A DNA stretch of 64,000 bases from Salminus brasiliensis (GCF_030463535.1 NC_132879.1:36318425-36382424), one strand, 5' to 3'. Shown: positions 36,845 to 50,349, numbered from the stretch's first letter. The notes: a model not told the origin generated them from the sequence alone. Numbers and translations are program-made.

Positions 36845-39800
36845 AGCCGAGGCTTAAGTGGAAAGCACAAGAACTATGTTGTGCTGGCTGAACTGTGCTA
36901 CTGCTCCAATCCTGTTGATGCCTGCTACTTTTTCAGTAGAGTTTATGTAACCCAGAGCGTGCTGACCCCCCCCCCCCCGTCTTCGACACACAATGACTTT
37001 ATAGACAGAGAAGCTCCAAGAGAGAAAATCTCTGCTCGTTCATTCACTCTTCCAGACTGTACTTTGATCGGCCCATAAGAGCACTGTAGTGTTCTTTTAT
37101 CTTCTAGACAGTGTGCAGATACAACACTAGGTATATGCCGTAATCATATTTGTCAAGTGTCTTGGAGTCGCTGATCTGAGTTCACAGTGTTCACAATGCT
37201 GTTCTCTGAGTAGGAGTGCTGATCAAGAATCTGTTCCAGTCCATAAAATTACTGTGAATTAGAGTGGAATCTGATCATAGGTCAGCATTCCTACTCTGAT
37301 ACGCTGAATGAATAAGGGTCCATAAACCAGTGGCTTTTGGGTTGACGCAAACTGGACGGTGTGAGGTCCCTGAGAAACCACTTGTCCCCAGATGAATATT
37401 TTTACTGGTTGAAGTTTAAAAAACTTGTGGTGCATTTGCTAATGCTGAATAAGTAAAAAGCACTCTGTGCATTATGTCTCTATTACTGAGATTTATTGAA
37501 GTGAAACACTCTGCAGATTTAATCCTCCACATATATCTGTGAGCCTCACCTGTGAAAATAGCCATAAAGGAACATAACTCTGTTCTCAGGGACGTGTTAT
37601 CTATCACAGCAGTGAGCTGTGCCAAGAGACTTGTCATCCCGCTGGCAATGTTACAGCCTTCTACAGTGGTTGTAAAAACCATTTCTCTAAATTATTGATC
37701 TGTAATGTTGCTGTGCGTGGTAAAAGAGTCCCTGTACAGCTCGGTTTGCTGATAAACCTGTACACAGTAGATTATGTGGACTGAAGTGAATTATTGAGAG
37801 TGTGAGAAACTATTGTATGAGCTGTGGAGTAAGGGAGGAGGAGCTGTTACATAACCGGCTTTATAGTGGGTGCCAGCCAGATTGCTAGCAGAGTTATGTT
37901 TAAGCAGGGCTTTGGACTCTAGAGGTGCAATTAATTCTTAACGCTAATTGAACTATTAGGCCTTCTGCAGACTCTACTCACTTTTTTTGTCATAACATCA
38001 CTAGCATTTAGAGATACCTTGTTGTGAGCGTGCTGGTCCCTTGAGTCACCTGCTACTCTTGGTGATATACTCTTGGCCTAATGACTAAGCAGCTTTTTTA
38101 AATTAACGCCTTATTTCACAGAATGGTGGGAATGACCAAGCTCACTAGTTATTAAGCTTTTGTTGGGTTTCATTAATGTATTTCAGAGCCAAGCAGTCTG
38201 TTTGGTTTAATACAGCAAATGTTGTTTAGCCAAATATACATACGTAAGTGCCACAGTGCTACCCTTTAAATAAGAGATGTTTTTGGATAATGCTCTTATC
38301 CACAGCAACTTAAGCTTGAATCATGTAGTGTTAGAAGTCTGGCTCAAATACTCTTAGTAGTATTGCATGGTGTGCTTGTCTGGCCGGACCCTAGTGGTTG
38401 TTATCCACACAACCAAAACTATGCTAGCTAACTATGCTTTCCTCAAATAATCACACCTAAATAGCTATTTAGCTTTTTGTGTTTAGATATAACACATTGT
38501 TATTAGCGATTTTATCCCCAGGTATTGAAAAGTTGGCAGAAATGTTTGTGTCACAATCTTTTAAAATGATGTTAGCTAACTATGCAAGCATTTTAAAAAA
38601 TAGCAGCACTTCAATGAGTGCAAAAACGAATAATTTCTCACTAATGACAAAAGATTGTTCTTCAATCATTGTCATTTGTTGCATATATGAAAGCAATGTA
38701 GGATTGGAACAGCATTCTATGAGGCTGGGTAGGTGAGCTCAGCAGGGGGGTCACCACAGGCACTATGGTGACGTAGCATTATGTTAATGATGTAGCAGGT
38801 TAGATGCAGTAATGACCCCTATATGTCTTGTGGTGTGTTGCATAAAGGTTCAATGACTGCATTTATGATACTACTGTCATATATAAAATATATATTTAAA
38901 ATCTTGTAAACCTCCTTCATAAACAATTTAAATATCTTAATTTCTTACACAATTAGAAAACAGCAGCCGCCCTTTTCATTTTGTGAGCATGCTGAAAAAA
39001 TAAATGGTCAGCAATTACTTTACAAAATCACTACGTTAATATACAATGAAGTGAATGATGAAATGTGCACTTCAGACCATTATAGTGTGTTTGTTTTTAA
39101 GTAATCAACATTTATCACACTTAACATCAGCACCTAATCAACTAATTGCTGCAGCTTAAGCGAATAGTGTAGTCTCACAGATCCAAGGCGAAGACTGCAT
39201 CCTGCACCCCCTTGGCTCCAGACAGCATACCCACATCCCTCCATGTGTTCCTCATATGCCAGTGTGTTTAGACTGGCACAGCCATACCTTGGGCACCAAC
39301 CTTAAGCTGGCTCACTACAAGCCTGCCCTGAATGGCCCCCCAACCCCACAGCTTCTGAGCTCATCGGAATGCCTGTTAGGGTTAGCCTGGTTTACAATAG
39401 ACCGAAGTGCAGACTGAAATAGCCTGGCATCGAGATTCACCTTCCACACAAACACACGGACAAGGAGCTGAAATTCATTTAGGCCTGAATTGAGATTTAC
39501 ATCGCTCTGTGCTTCCTGTGCAATTGTAGGGGGTTTAGTTGCACACTGACATAACGATAGGCTTTGTCATGTAGATAATAAATCTCTTTGTAACACCTGC
39601 TGGACCTGGGTTGGCTGAGTGGAAAAATCCGCTGAATGCTGTTGATGCGTTCTCAACGTAGAGAGTTGATGGGAATACAGATGGACGCTGTTAGCCAGGG
39701 GAGGCTGTGGCTTGGCAGGCATGTGAGACTGTGCCTGCTGCCTAACATCACACAAGGGGCTTATAATTCTCTATAGCTCGTGCAAGACGGCCCCAACTGC

Positions 39801-40288
39801 CATTGCAGCACAAAACACAGAGTCACCGTTCGTCTTTGTTAGTGTGTTGTATCATAAATAGACACTGCTCTAGCCCACAGTGGAAATATTTATTGAGAGG
39901 CCATGTGCCGAATAAAATAGTAACAACAATAAAGCAGACTTTTGTAATCACAGGGGACAGCAATTATCCAGACATTTAAATCCTATTAAAGTGGTTTAAA
40001 GAGTTTTCTACAGCACAGATGTCATGTTTTACAATATTATGAACATGATTTCAGAACCTTTGATCAGAAAACCTGTTTCACCATGACAAGCATGACAGGC
40101 TATTTCAGGTCCATGAGAGTTTTACATTGGAACTCATTGAAGCCTCACAGGCTTATCACAGACATGTTAGAAAGACTGAATAAAAACATCTGGTTAAGAA
40201 AATATGTCTCTCAATCCCTGCTTTCCAGCCAATGACAAAACTTGTTGTCATCTACTGACTAATTGTCTACTTTTTTGTTTCTGCTTAG
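36845..40288. other. Non-coding upstream of lrrc17 (possible 5' intron)
   Basis: A run of 13 C lies at 36966-36978. A short relative of the tail repeat (CTTATCCACAGCAACTTAAG) is at about 38293-38312. No coding exon was seen. Confidence 0.45.
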
Positions 40289-40399
40289 GGACTGCAGCTC
40301 TACCCGTGCACTCTGACTGAGGTGAGCTCTCCAGATTCCAGACTGTGAGGATTCTCCAGGGACTGGGCTCGAGTGAGTGAGCCAGCTGCAGCTTTCACC
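40289..40399 (+). other. lrrc17: lrrc17 5' untranslated part of first coding exon
   Basis: A pyrimidine-rich stretch ending in CTGCTTAG (40281-40288) is a strong splice acceptor, so the ATG-bearing exon probably begins at 40289. It would carry about 111 bases of leader, which implies at least one upstream non-coding exon. The exon start is inferred and no transcript evidence is available. Confidence 0.55.
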
Positions 40400-43300
40400 A
40401 TGCAACTTCTCACCGCCCTGCTGCTGCTACTGCTTCTGGCGCTTGAAGGGGCTGAGGCACGGAGGGAAGGCCGGGGAAGAAGGGAAAGGGCGCGGGGCAG
40501 AGGGAGGGCAAATGCTGTCAAGCGCTTTACGGTCAGTTGTAAGGAGTACACTGAGGGCAGAGACAAGTTTCTGGACTGCCAGGACCGCCGCTTGACTGCT
40601 GTCCTCCTTGGATGGCCAGAGGACATTGACCACCTGCTGCTGGCACGGAACAGGATCCAGGCTCTACAGGACAATACATTCAGCCACTTCAGGAACCTGC
40701 AGAGTTTGGATCTACAGCAGAATGAGATTTCTCTCATTGAGGAGGGTGCTTTCAGTGGACTCAGCAAGCTCACGACACTACTGCTGCAACACAACCACCT
40801 GCACGTGGTCACTGAGGCCATGCTCATCCCCATGCCACGGCTCACATACTTACGCCTCCATGATAACCCCTGGAGGTGCAACTGTCAGCTTGACAGCCTT
40901 GTGCGCTTCCTGCAGGTTCCCAGCAACCGCTACATGGGAACCTTTGCCAAGTGTGCTGAGCCATCAGGACTGAGGGGCCAGAAGATGAAAACGCTGGATG
41001 CAAAATTCCTGTGCTCTATTACCGTGGAGGCTCAAGAACTCCCAATGCCACCAGGGATACAAAAACACCCTGACGCGACATCACTGTGTCACACATATGT
41101 CTTTCCCAAGCCACTGCTGGACTGCAAGGGCAGAGGTGAGAGTGTTTTTTTAAGTCTCCAAAAGGTCATTATTTAGGGATTCTTAAAGTACTTTTATTCT
41201 CAGTTTTCCTTGATTGTGTTAGCTAGCTAGCATTTACTTCACCTTGAGTTCACATCTCTTTTTCTCTCTTTCACTCTTCTCTTTTGAAACTCTGCCTTCG
41301 CAAAGGTTGTGGGTGGAGTTACTCAGATGGGCATGGTGCAATTCTAGTAGGATGGCTTGTGACACACTAAGCTAAGCTAAATCTGAATGGCTAAATAGTT
41401 TGTGAGTTGGTAGGCACTATAGATACCCAAATATATGTGCTCAAGCAATGAAAACCTTTTTATAATTTGTCCCCTTTAACTCTTGGTAGGAAAAGCCCAA
41501 AACATAGCACTTGAACATGGCCTCTATGTGATATTCATTTAAACATACTATTTAATCCTGCTACATTGCAAGGTAGTGGTCTAAAGATTTTTTTATATTC
41601 TGGACAACAACATTGACTACATATTACAATGCACTATGAAAGTAAAGGAGACTGTATTTGATTGGACATCCTCCACATCCTCCTGACTGGACATTCTCCT
41701 GATTTACAATTTTCATAAGCAAGTACATGGCAAGACTCATTCTACGAGCAAAAAGACATCTGAACATCTGGAAACTGACAATTGGCAGTCCACTCAGGCA
41801 TTATAATGAAATAGAAGTTTCTTGGGGAAGAAATGGAGCTATGTTTTCCAGATCATACATCTGGTCGTCCCTTTAGGGGCTACATAAATGCCACATTCAG
41901 ACTGATATCAAGGCACTATCAGTTCTACAAAACCCTGAGTATTTTATTTTAAACAGATCCAAGCCCAGGACATTAGGGACAAAGCAGAAGCTGAGTCCAC
42001 ATAAAACCCCCATTCTGTCTCTGTCCATAATCTCATTCAGAACAATGATGCTTCATTGATTCCATAATTACTAAATCTTTCAATGGCAGTTTCTGTTATA
42101 TTTATGGTACTCAGTGGAGGAAGCAGACCTGCTTTGATCACAAGAGAAGAGCTTAGTAAAAAGACGCCTGTCAGAGGCACTGAAATGCATAATTTCCCTT
42201 TTAGTCTGACAACAAAGTAGTTTGTGTGTGCTGCTCATGATACTGTAGTGTCTCTTATTGGAGAAGACAGTGACATCATTACTCCATCTCCAGAGTTACT
42301 TAAAATACCAGCTTTACTCTGTACCAAATTGCAGGCACTGGATCACCCTACAAACTTTCTAAACAGCTCCTTTTGGGACAAAATTACAACATAATTACAA
42401 CTATAATTTAGTGCCATATTTCCACTTACAAATTACATATCACTGTGCCACCCTTCAGGCAGGATGGCACTGCTATGTTAAAAGCATGCACACATACACA
42501 GCCATACCAATAAGAGGTTTAACATCTCATTAACGTAATATCAAATATATCATTATTGTGACATAAAAAGCAAAAATCTTAGTTTTGCACAATAATCTTT
42601 AAATCATGTCAGGATTGGCAGATAATTAAATTTGTAGATAATAATGTTAAGGTAATGATGAACTACTGCACTAAAACATATGCATTTGATTTATTTTACA
42701 GCTTTATTAAGACTAAACAAATATCATATATAAACATTTCAAATTTCACATTTCAGTACATCCCAAAAAACATGGATTCTATACGTGTGCTCTATACCTC
42801 CAGAGAACACTGCTCCACAGCTTCCCTAGCCCAATGCTGTACACCAAATGGAATTCACCATGGGTCCTGTCTGGAAAGGTTTTGTTAGATAGTGTATATG
42901 GATGATAAGTGTGACATTATCAGGCAAAACAAGGCCAGTTTTAACAGCCCAAAAACTTTAGGATGTTGAATCTTTAGCTTAAGGACACACATGCGCTGTT
43001 GGGATGGTTCCAAACAGACTTTCTGCATAAAATATGTAATGGCCATACAGAGAGCTATGAGACAGAGAGTACAGAGAGATGTATCGCAGTCAGGCTGGGC
43101 CAACTTGAGTAGTAGAAGCTTAGGCTCTAAGTTGAATGGATTACAGAAGAATCTGGGCTTCCTAGGCCCCAGTCAGAAAAGGTGAGTCAGCACTGGCGCC
43201 GAGGGAAACTGCCGTGAAACTCCAGCCCTCTCTTGTGCCGTGATGTCATCTTGCTCTGGGATCTAATAGATAACTGGCTAGGGATTTTCTTTGTCAGCAG

Positions 43301-46300
43301 AAAAGTGAAACTCCAGTGTGGAAATCTTGGAGGAGTTAGCAGAGGAAGAGCGATAGCTCTGTGTTATTAATTTCTTCTACAGGCTTTCCCCTCATTCAAT
43401 TTGTAATGTCTTGTATGTTCTCTCACACATCATTCAGAAGCCCATTAGACATGAAGAGAAAAATGAACACCATGCTACACGGTCTAGTTAGACTGAGCGG
43501 TATTTTACAAATGATCTGACTATTTTACTCATTTGGAAACTGGATGGTTTGTAGGACTGGATGCTTGTAGATAAAAGTTAGAAGATGATTTACGTTGGAG
43601 ATGCCAAAGAGAGTGAGGCACTTCTCTATATATGGAAACGTACATTGTCGAAGCCTCGCTGGAATGGAGTATTAAAAAGCTGGCAGATTTCATTGGGAAA
43701 AACCCTACCAGTTTACCTAAGCTATACCGGTTAGCCAGCAGAGAGAATATAAAGGGTCTAACACCCCAGCTAACACCCCTGGTTCTGATAATGTTCAACC
43801 ATTAGGTAGGTGTTCTGGTGAGGTCATGAGAAGAAGATCTGTCGGACTCTGTTTTACACATCACGTCATGAATTCTACTGCCTACATGGTCACTTCCTGA
43901 TGATATTTCCTTACACTGTCAGATGATTGATGCCTCACATGGGCCACTAAAACTTCAAGCGGCCCTAAAGTTTTTTAGCAGTTCATTCAATGGAGTAATA
44001 AATAAACAAGACCAAAAACGGATCGCTGGACCCGACTCAAGTTTACAGGCTATGTTTGAGAAGACACCAAGCCAAGACTTCTCATAAAATAAACAAAGGG
44101 AGAACTCCATGGCTGCTGATTGCTGCCTCTTTTGTGCTTGGCAATTAGTTTCTGCTCTCTATTCCATACACATTGGACAACACAGATAATCGTCTTTTTT
44201 TAGCTCCATTATCAGTAAGTGTTACAAGAATGAGTTTGGGCTTTTAGGGACCACCAACGTTGACCACACTGTACAGCACTTTCCAAAATTACTGTGGCAG
44301 ATGTTTCCATCTATGGCTACCCTACTGGAAATCATTTTAAGAAGCAAAGTGGTCTTTAAAGTGCCATGAAAGTCCACGTGAAACCCTCTGCCATACAATG
44401 TTTTGTCGAAAAGCCAAAGCAGTTCTTCTGGGCAGCCCTTCAAAGAACACATTCAGCCTATTTCTTGGCTGTGACCCAATCAGAGGCATGATCTACTGCT
44501 CCTTATGACACTCACAGCTAACAAACAATGCCTCTTTGTTTTCCAGAGCTGAAGACAATTCCAACTGAAATCCCAGACAGCATTGTGAAAATGGACATGT
44601 CCTTTAATAGCATCACACAGCTGAGGCCTAAAGAGTTTGTTGCTGTCAAAGATCTGAAATTCCTAAACCTCAGTAGCAACGGCCTGGAACGCATTGACAC
44701 AGGTAATCTAATCTAATGTACATTGGCTAAATGTGACAATGACACCTGTAATCATTGAGAGGTCATTCAGTTGGGTTCCAGATTAGGCCCTATTGGAAAT
44801 TCTATTGGAAATGGTGGGCAAACTACAGTTTGATGTGCTCTCACTGGTTGGGAAGGATGACTTAATTACTATTCTAATGGGATTACGTTTCAACATTAAA
44901 TGCCTGAAATGTTCATGAATGATTCATATGGGATAAGAAATCTTGGTGTAAACTATAGATAGTAATGACTACTTTATTTACACATCGCCATCAGACCTAA
45001 AAAAAAAAGCTGCTTACAAGTAGAAAGTTTGTCCTAACATTGAACTGGGGGGGGGGGCAAACAAGACTTCGGCTACCATGGCATGTGCAAATTTTCATAT
45101 TTACCATATTAACGCCATGTATTTATCAATGTGATTGCATGTACTGAACTGTGACTCCCGTACCATGATGGTTTGGTATTGAGTGAAAGTACCGTTTTTT
45201 CCTTCTAAGCTTAAAAACTGTATCATCTAAAAGTAGACTATGATACTCAAACTACTAAAACACTCGAACACCCCACAGGCTGCAGTGTGTGTTGTTACAG
45301 TATAGATTTGTACTGGATGTATTTGCATTGCGTCAGATTAATCAGCAAAATTCTATCCGGCATTTTCTACTGACACCAGCCCGATACTGATGCTCTGTGC
45401 AGACTGGAAACACTGACTTAATTAATTCAGAATTAATGCAAAATAACTGCAGTGCATACAAAAACAAAAATACAAAGGAAAGGATTTGATAGAGCATTTG
45501 ATGGCAATGTGGCAAGCTGGCAGTTAGAACCATTCTTTTGATTGTCGTTTGGAGTTGTTTGCATATGTATTGTGAGCTGCAATCATGAATGCTTTTGTTT
45601 CGCCTTTCATAAGTAAAAAGTAGCCTGCATGTATGTGCTACTTTAAAAATGACATGTTGAGTAACACATACAGGCAAAACATGTCTGAAACCCAAAATGT
45701 AATCTTGAAGGCATCAAAACACTACACTGGATCCATGCAGTGTTACATTGTAAGCTCTCAGCAAGCAATCAAAAACCCCATAAACCCTCACACCTATTAT
45801 TTTACACTGTTAAACTGGATTTGTTAAAGCTGGATGTGCAGTGAACTCGCAGGCCCCATGCGTTTTCCTGCTGAGCAGACATTTCTCCTCTCAGCTGCAG
45901 ATTTTGAAAGAGCGAGGCGGCCTCATTATGCTCATTTTAACAAGGTCCTTAGAGGCTGACAGTAATGCTTTCATTAAAATCATCTTAAGGCCTCTTATCA
46001 TTAGGTTGAGCTCAGTTATAGCAAATTTGTCTTTGAATGAGTTTTCAGATGTACAAAGACTGCACTCTCTAAATAAAAAAACACAGAAAGCAGAAAACAA
46101 GAGAACCATTTACAAACTGAAATAATTATAAGACACCCAGGCCTTCCAAAACTGCCTCAAAGCTGGGACTGCTTGTAATCTGATTTTGTATAATGAACGG
46201 ACAGGCTGGGTGTGTTGTTCAGTGATCCCCGAGGGGCATGATGGACAGATACGGCCAGACCGCGGCTGTTACACACGGGATCATTCAACTTCTTTACTTG

Positions 46301-48508
46301 AAAGCATGCAAGACGTCTAGATTTCGACTGATGAGACCATTCACACTGTGAAATTAAACATTTTAGCCAGGATGTCCACACAGCACATCGGACTATTTGT
46401 GATTGGCCCCCATCCACAGCAGGTTTAAACTCTTAGGGCATTTTCACACCTGCACTTTTTAGTTCAGTTAAATCTGACCATGGTTTGTTTTTACCCCTGG
46501 TATGATTAGTGTTGGCAGGGGTGAACACAGTAATTGCACTCAGATGTGGACCAGAGCAACCGCACCTAGACCCTTAAGAGGAGTTGGTCTTAGTCCGGTC
46601 CCAAATGAACTCTTTGTTTTTGGTGAAAATGTGATCAGATATGCTATGCAAGTTTAAGCTAAATGCTAGTTTGAACTGGTATATTGCCCAGATAAAGTAC
46701 ACAGAAATATGCCCTAGTCTGGAGCACAGGACTTTCTTCCTGTATTCACTTTCTTGCTACCACCCCAGACAGGTCTGACCAATAAGCAGAGAGAACATTC
46801 TCACGTGATTTGCTGTGATGCAAATTTATACACTCAGATTTTTTGTGTGAAACCAAACCAAGGGGAAAATGCTCCAAGTTTTTGAACTTGTTAACTATTT
46901 CGGACCAGAGCAAACAGATTGTAGGTAGAAAACACCCTTAAACTCTACAGAGACACCAGAGATTCTAAATTTAAATTTCTCACTTTTTCAATTGCAGGTG
47001 TCCCATAGGCTGTTTAAGGGGTGACATGGTTAAACACATTGTTTTTAACCAACATTACTTAAGTTTGTTGGATCATTAAGTTTGTACTCTACTTCATCCA
47101 AACACTCAGAAACACAGTTGGATCATCTGTGGTCTGGAGGATCACAGCACACAGCAAAAATATGTAGTGATTTATTTATGCATTGCAAGCCTTGTTGTAA
47201 TAACAGTTATGCAGCTTCCATTGGTTTATCCGTGAAACCTCTGTCAGTTCATTTTCATAAACTATATGGACAAAAGTACTGGGACACCTGCTCATTCATT
47301 GTTTTTTCAGAAATCAAGGGTATTAAACACAGTTTATCCTGCTTTTGGTGGAGCAACTGTCTCTACTGCCCAGAGAGGGCTTTCTACTAGATTGTGGAGG
47401 AGCATTTCTCAACAAGAGCGTTTGTGAGGTCAGGCTTTTGGACAATTGCCACCCACCTCAACCCTAACTCTCTAACTCATCCCACAAGTATTGGAGTACC
47501 ATCTATCATTCCAGAGAACACAGCTCCACTGCTCCACAGCTCAGTGCTGAAGGGCCTTATACTCCTTCAGGCCATGCCTGGCTTTAGATATGGTGCCAAT
47601 AGGTTCATGTTTATCTGCTCCAGAGAGCTATTCTATTGGCAGTACTTCTCTACAGAGACTAGACAAGTTATGTGTTTGTGCATTTGCACATTTTTATTTT
47701 ATAATAATAATAATAATAATAATAATAATTAACCAAGTAATGCAAAATAATAGCAGTGGGCACACTTATTTGTCTTAACAGTCAGGGTTCCCATTTAATG
47801 GTAAAGTAACAAAAACAGCCTGTTTTATTGTGAGAGGTTGGGAAATGGCCATGTAGAAATGTATTATGACTGTTTGTGATACATAAACACACACAAACAT
47901 AATTAGAACTTTGTGGAGGGAATGAAGAACCACAGTATTTTATCTTGAAAACGTTAGCAGTGAAATATCCAAAATGTGGTAAGCAGAGGCTAATGATGGC
48001 ATGCAGTCAAAAACATTCTGCAATAAGATCAGCAACTGATGAACAACAGACCCATTTGACCCAAATCACCTCAACTGGGTCTTTCTCTGTTTCCACAGCT
48101 GCCTTTGCAGGCCTCCTGTACTTGCGAGAGCTGGACCTCTCCAACAACAGCCTGCACTACTTCAATTACGGTGTGTTGGAAGACCTGTATTATCTCCGAA
48201 CACTGTCGCTGGGGGGCAACCCCTGGATCTGTGACTACAATATCCACTACCTGATCTACTGGCTGAAGCACCACCCAGCCGTTGCCCACACAGGGTTGGT
48301 GTGCAGTGAGCCTGAGGAGTTCCAAGGCTGGCCTGTGGAGAACTATGTTAAAACCTACAACGCAGAATGTCCCAAAGACAAGCAGTTGAGCCAGCAGGCG
48401 GGCACCACCTCACAGGAGCTTTATGCAGAGACTGACGAGGAGCCCAATCTGCTGCCCAGCCCGCTCCGAAACCGACCCAAGAAATTTGAGATCATTCGGC
48501 TAAGTTAA
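40400..48508 (+). CDS. lrrc17: Lrrc17, secreted leucine-rich repeat containing protein 17 (3 coding exons)
   Basis: Coding exons are 40400-41135, 44547-44702 and 48099-48508, all with GT/AG introns in phase 1. Joined they give 1302 bases and a 433-residue protein; human LRRC17 is about 441. The ATG at 40400 (context TCACCATGC) is preferred over the in-frame ATG at 40373 because it puts a hydrophobic signal peptide (residues 1-20, leucine run, AEA end) at the N-terminus. An arginine-rich stretch (21-42) follows, then a cysteine cap, leucine-rich repeats (about 75-150), an LRRCT cap (NPWRCNCQ at 156-163), a linker with CHTYVFP and LLDCKGR, a second LRR set (about 247-330) and a second cap (GGNPWICDYN). 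The order and motifs match vertebrate LRRC17 as I remember it. Family knowledge: it is secreted and reported to restrain RANKL-driven osteoclast formation. The whole reading frame is intact. Confidence 0.93.
41136..44546 (+). other. lrrc17: lrrc17 intron 1
   Basis: The donor is G|GTGAGAG at 41136 and the acceptor is TTTTCCAG ending at 44546. The 3.4-kb interior is AT-rich, and I see no exon in it. Around 42765-42860 a short stretch resembles the non-autonomous repeat family found at 8.7, 34.1 and 47.3 kb (words like CAGAGAACACTGCTCCACAG). Confidence 0.75.
46434..46938. mobile_element. hAT-like MITE with 8-bp target duplication
   Basis: TAAACTCT stands at both flanks (46426-46433 and 46939-46946). 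The ends AGGGCATTTTCACACCTGC and, reversed, AGGGTGTTTTCTACCTAC are imperfect inverted repeats. The interior has inverted words around TCTGACCATGG, GACCAGAGCAACCG, GGTCTTAGTCCGGTCCC and CGGACCAGAGCAAAC. An 8-base duplication is characteristic of hAT elements. At 505 bases there is no coding capacity. It lies in lrrc17 intron 2. Confidence 0.85.
47262..47697 (+). mobile_element. Non-autonomous repeat family A, copy lacking right end
   Basis: It starts CTATATGGACAAAAGTACTGG and carries the core (ATCCTGCTTTTGGTGGAGC, CCACTGCTCCACAGCTCAG, CTCTACAGAGACTAGACAAG). It stops at an AAT microsatellite (47701-47729) instead of reaching the right end. It lies in lrrc17 intron 2. Confidence 0.75.
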
Positions 48509-48972
48509 ACAGAGGACTCCCCTGGAGGGATTTCTGCTCTTTTTTCTGATGGACTCTTTACCTTTGCCATAGAACATAGTTCTGATTCATGTGTATCATG
48601 TCAGAAGAGGGAAAACCTTTGCAGCAGGACTGTCCAGCTTCAAAGCCCTTATTCATATACATATTATATATTCAGCAGATACTCTTATCTAGAGTAACCT
48701 ACAATTAACTTATGGACACTTATTGATACAGCAGTGGTGTGGGAAACTCAAACCTTTTAATGTTTTCACCCTCTCACCTGTTTCAGTTGTGTGATTTGTT
48801 CAAATTCAATTCAGCAGTTAGTTTTAGTAGGTGTGTTTCAGTTCTTTGTATAACAATAATTGAAGAAACACTTTCAATTTATTTCTCTGATTTTCTAACT
48901 GATTGTTCTGTAAAAAAAAAAAAAAAATAATAAAAAAATTATAATAATTAATAAAAGCTGATTTTTATTTAT
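48509..48972 (+). other. lrrc17: lrrc17 3' untranslated region and flank
   Basis: Non-coding sequence follows the TAA at 48506-48508. It contains a decayed copy of a common fish repeat tail (about 48660-48712, resembling TCTTATCTAGAGTAACCTACA) and an A-rich tract at 48912-48947. Possible AATAAA-type polyadenylation signals lie around 48930-48956. The 3' end was not fixed. Confidence 0.5.
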
Positions 48973-49137
48973 GGTGGTTACGTAAGTATACCTGTATATA
49001 CACATACATTCCAGAGAAATAAGTTGTTGAGAATCAGATTTACACACAAGTACATTATATAATGCTGTTAGTATAATATTATGACGTCACCCTCAATTTC
49101 CTCAAAACATACATTTCTAAATAAAAAGAATACTTAG
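48973..49137. repeat. Duplicated segment X, copy 1
   Basis: TACGTAAGTATACCTGTATATACAC ... CAGAGAAATAAGTTGTTGAG ... CACCCTCAATTTCCTC recurs at 49617-49826, with a small insertion in the second copy. Confidence 0.8.
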
Positions 49138-49607
49138 TGTGATTGCTGCTGAAGGAGAACCAGCAAAGTATAATATTCAATTACTGACTTACTTTTTTTA
49201 GCCTGCACAATGGATATTCACTCAACATGGTCAATAAAAGACACGAACAGTACAATTGTTTGTGTTATTAGTCTAGTTAGATGTAGTTGTCTTTAATAGT
49301 CACTTAGATAACAATCAGACCAATCAAAAGTAATTTATTAGCAATCAATCCAAGTCACTCCAAAATATTCCCTTTTTTGCAACTGTAATTTGATTAATAC
49401 CCTAAACAGGACTAAAGTGTTTGTATTCTGTTGACATTTGCAGCCTTATGATGCCAGTTGAGTGCAGAGTATTGTTAGCATTATATTAGACCTGGGGTTC
49501 CTAATATGAACATAATAGGGTTCTATCCATCTATATAACTATTTAATTGATTCTTTCAGGCCTCAAGACTTATGATGTAATCTTAAATGCCTTTCAACAT
49601 GTCAAGC
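49138..49607 (+). repeat. Segment Y, copy 1 (Tc1-like 3' end plus flank)
   Basis: The first 30 bases translate to IAAEGEPAKYN, the end of a Tc1-type transposase. CAATAAAAGACACGAACAG and, further on, a TTTTTTGCAACTG terminus follow, as in the 3' ends of Tc1-like elements. The whole block recurs at 51214-51670. Confidence 0.75.
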
Positions 49608-49616
49608 AAGATTTAA

Positions 49617-49826
49617 GATGGTTAAGTAAGTATAGCTGTATATACACGTGTCCTGTTATTATGCTAGGGTTTCGTAGCATTAAAGGATAATTTCATGTTT
49701 TGCTTTCCAGAGAAATAAGTTGTTAAGAGTCAGATTTACACACAAGTACATTATATAATGCTGTTATAAATATTATGACATGTCACCCTCAATTTCCTCA
49801 AAACATACATTTCCAAATAAAAAACG
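49617..49826. repeat. Duplicated segment X, copy 2
   Basis: Second copy of 48973-49137, with about 45 extra bases near 49655-49705. Confidence 0.8.
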
Positions 49827-50170
49827 CATTGGTTGTAGTCAAAGAAATAGCTCAAGAGCCAATGACCATTGCAAAAGATTTCCAGAAAGATGTGGAAGAC
49901 TATTTACTTAAAGAATATTGTGTGATCAGATGACAACAAAATTAGACCGTCTGGCAACACATGCTGTGTAATGGAATAACTGCCCTGCATATGAACCTGA
50001 AATACCATTTTTACAGTGAAGTTTGGAGGTGGTACAGGGCTACTCACTGTACTGGTGGAATCCAAATGATCAAAAGGACGATGCACGAAGCCATGGAAAT
50101 TCTTGAGAAAAATCCTTTGGGCAGTCACCAGAACAATGAGCATGAGACCTGGGGGGTTTGTGGTTAGTTG
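49827..50170 (+). pseudogene. Tc1-like transposase fragment (central part)
   Basis: Translation near 50005-50062 gives NTIFTVKFGGGTGLLTVLVESK, the usual region around the (K)HGGGS block between the first and second catalytic Asp. A TGA follows and similarity fades. Upstream PMTIAKDFQKDVEDY resembles the linker before the first Asp, whose own motif is not recognisable. Confidence 0.65.
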
Positions 50171-50321
50171 TGTGGTTATGTGAGTTTTTAAATAGCATAA
50201 TATCTTCATGATGTCTTTTTATAAGCCAATTTAGGTCAGGCCAGGAGAGCCTGGTATGGCTTGACCCATAGCCTTTTAATCCACATACTGCCAACTGCAG
50301 GAGCCATATTACTACATAATA

Positions 50322-50349
50322 TTTTATTTATTTATTTATTTATTTATTT
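50322..50349. repeat. (TTTA)7 microsatellite
   Basis: Pure ATTT/TTTA run. Confidence 0.95.

Larger units (their letters stand above)
44703..48098 (+). other. lrrc17: lrrc17 intron 2
   Basis: The donor AG|GTAATC at 44703 and the acceptor TTTCCACAG ending at 48098 keep phase 1. The intron hosts an 11-G run near 45047-45057, a hAT-like MITE at 46434-46938 and a Tc1-type non-autonomous element from 47262. No coding exon is seen inside. Confidence 0.75.

Noticed and set aside
40300..40881. 193-codon ORF on the minus strand
   Set aside because: It is the antisense of the lrrc17 first coding exon and has no family resemblance.
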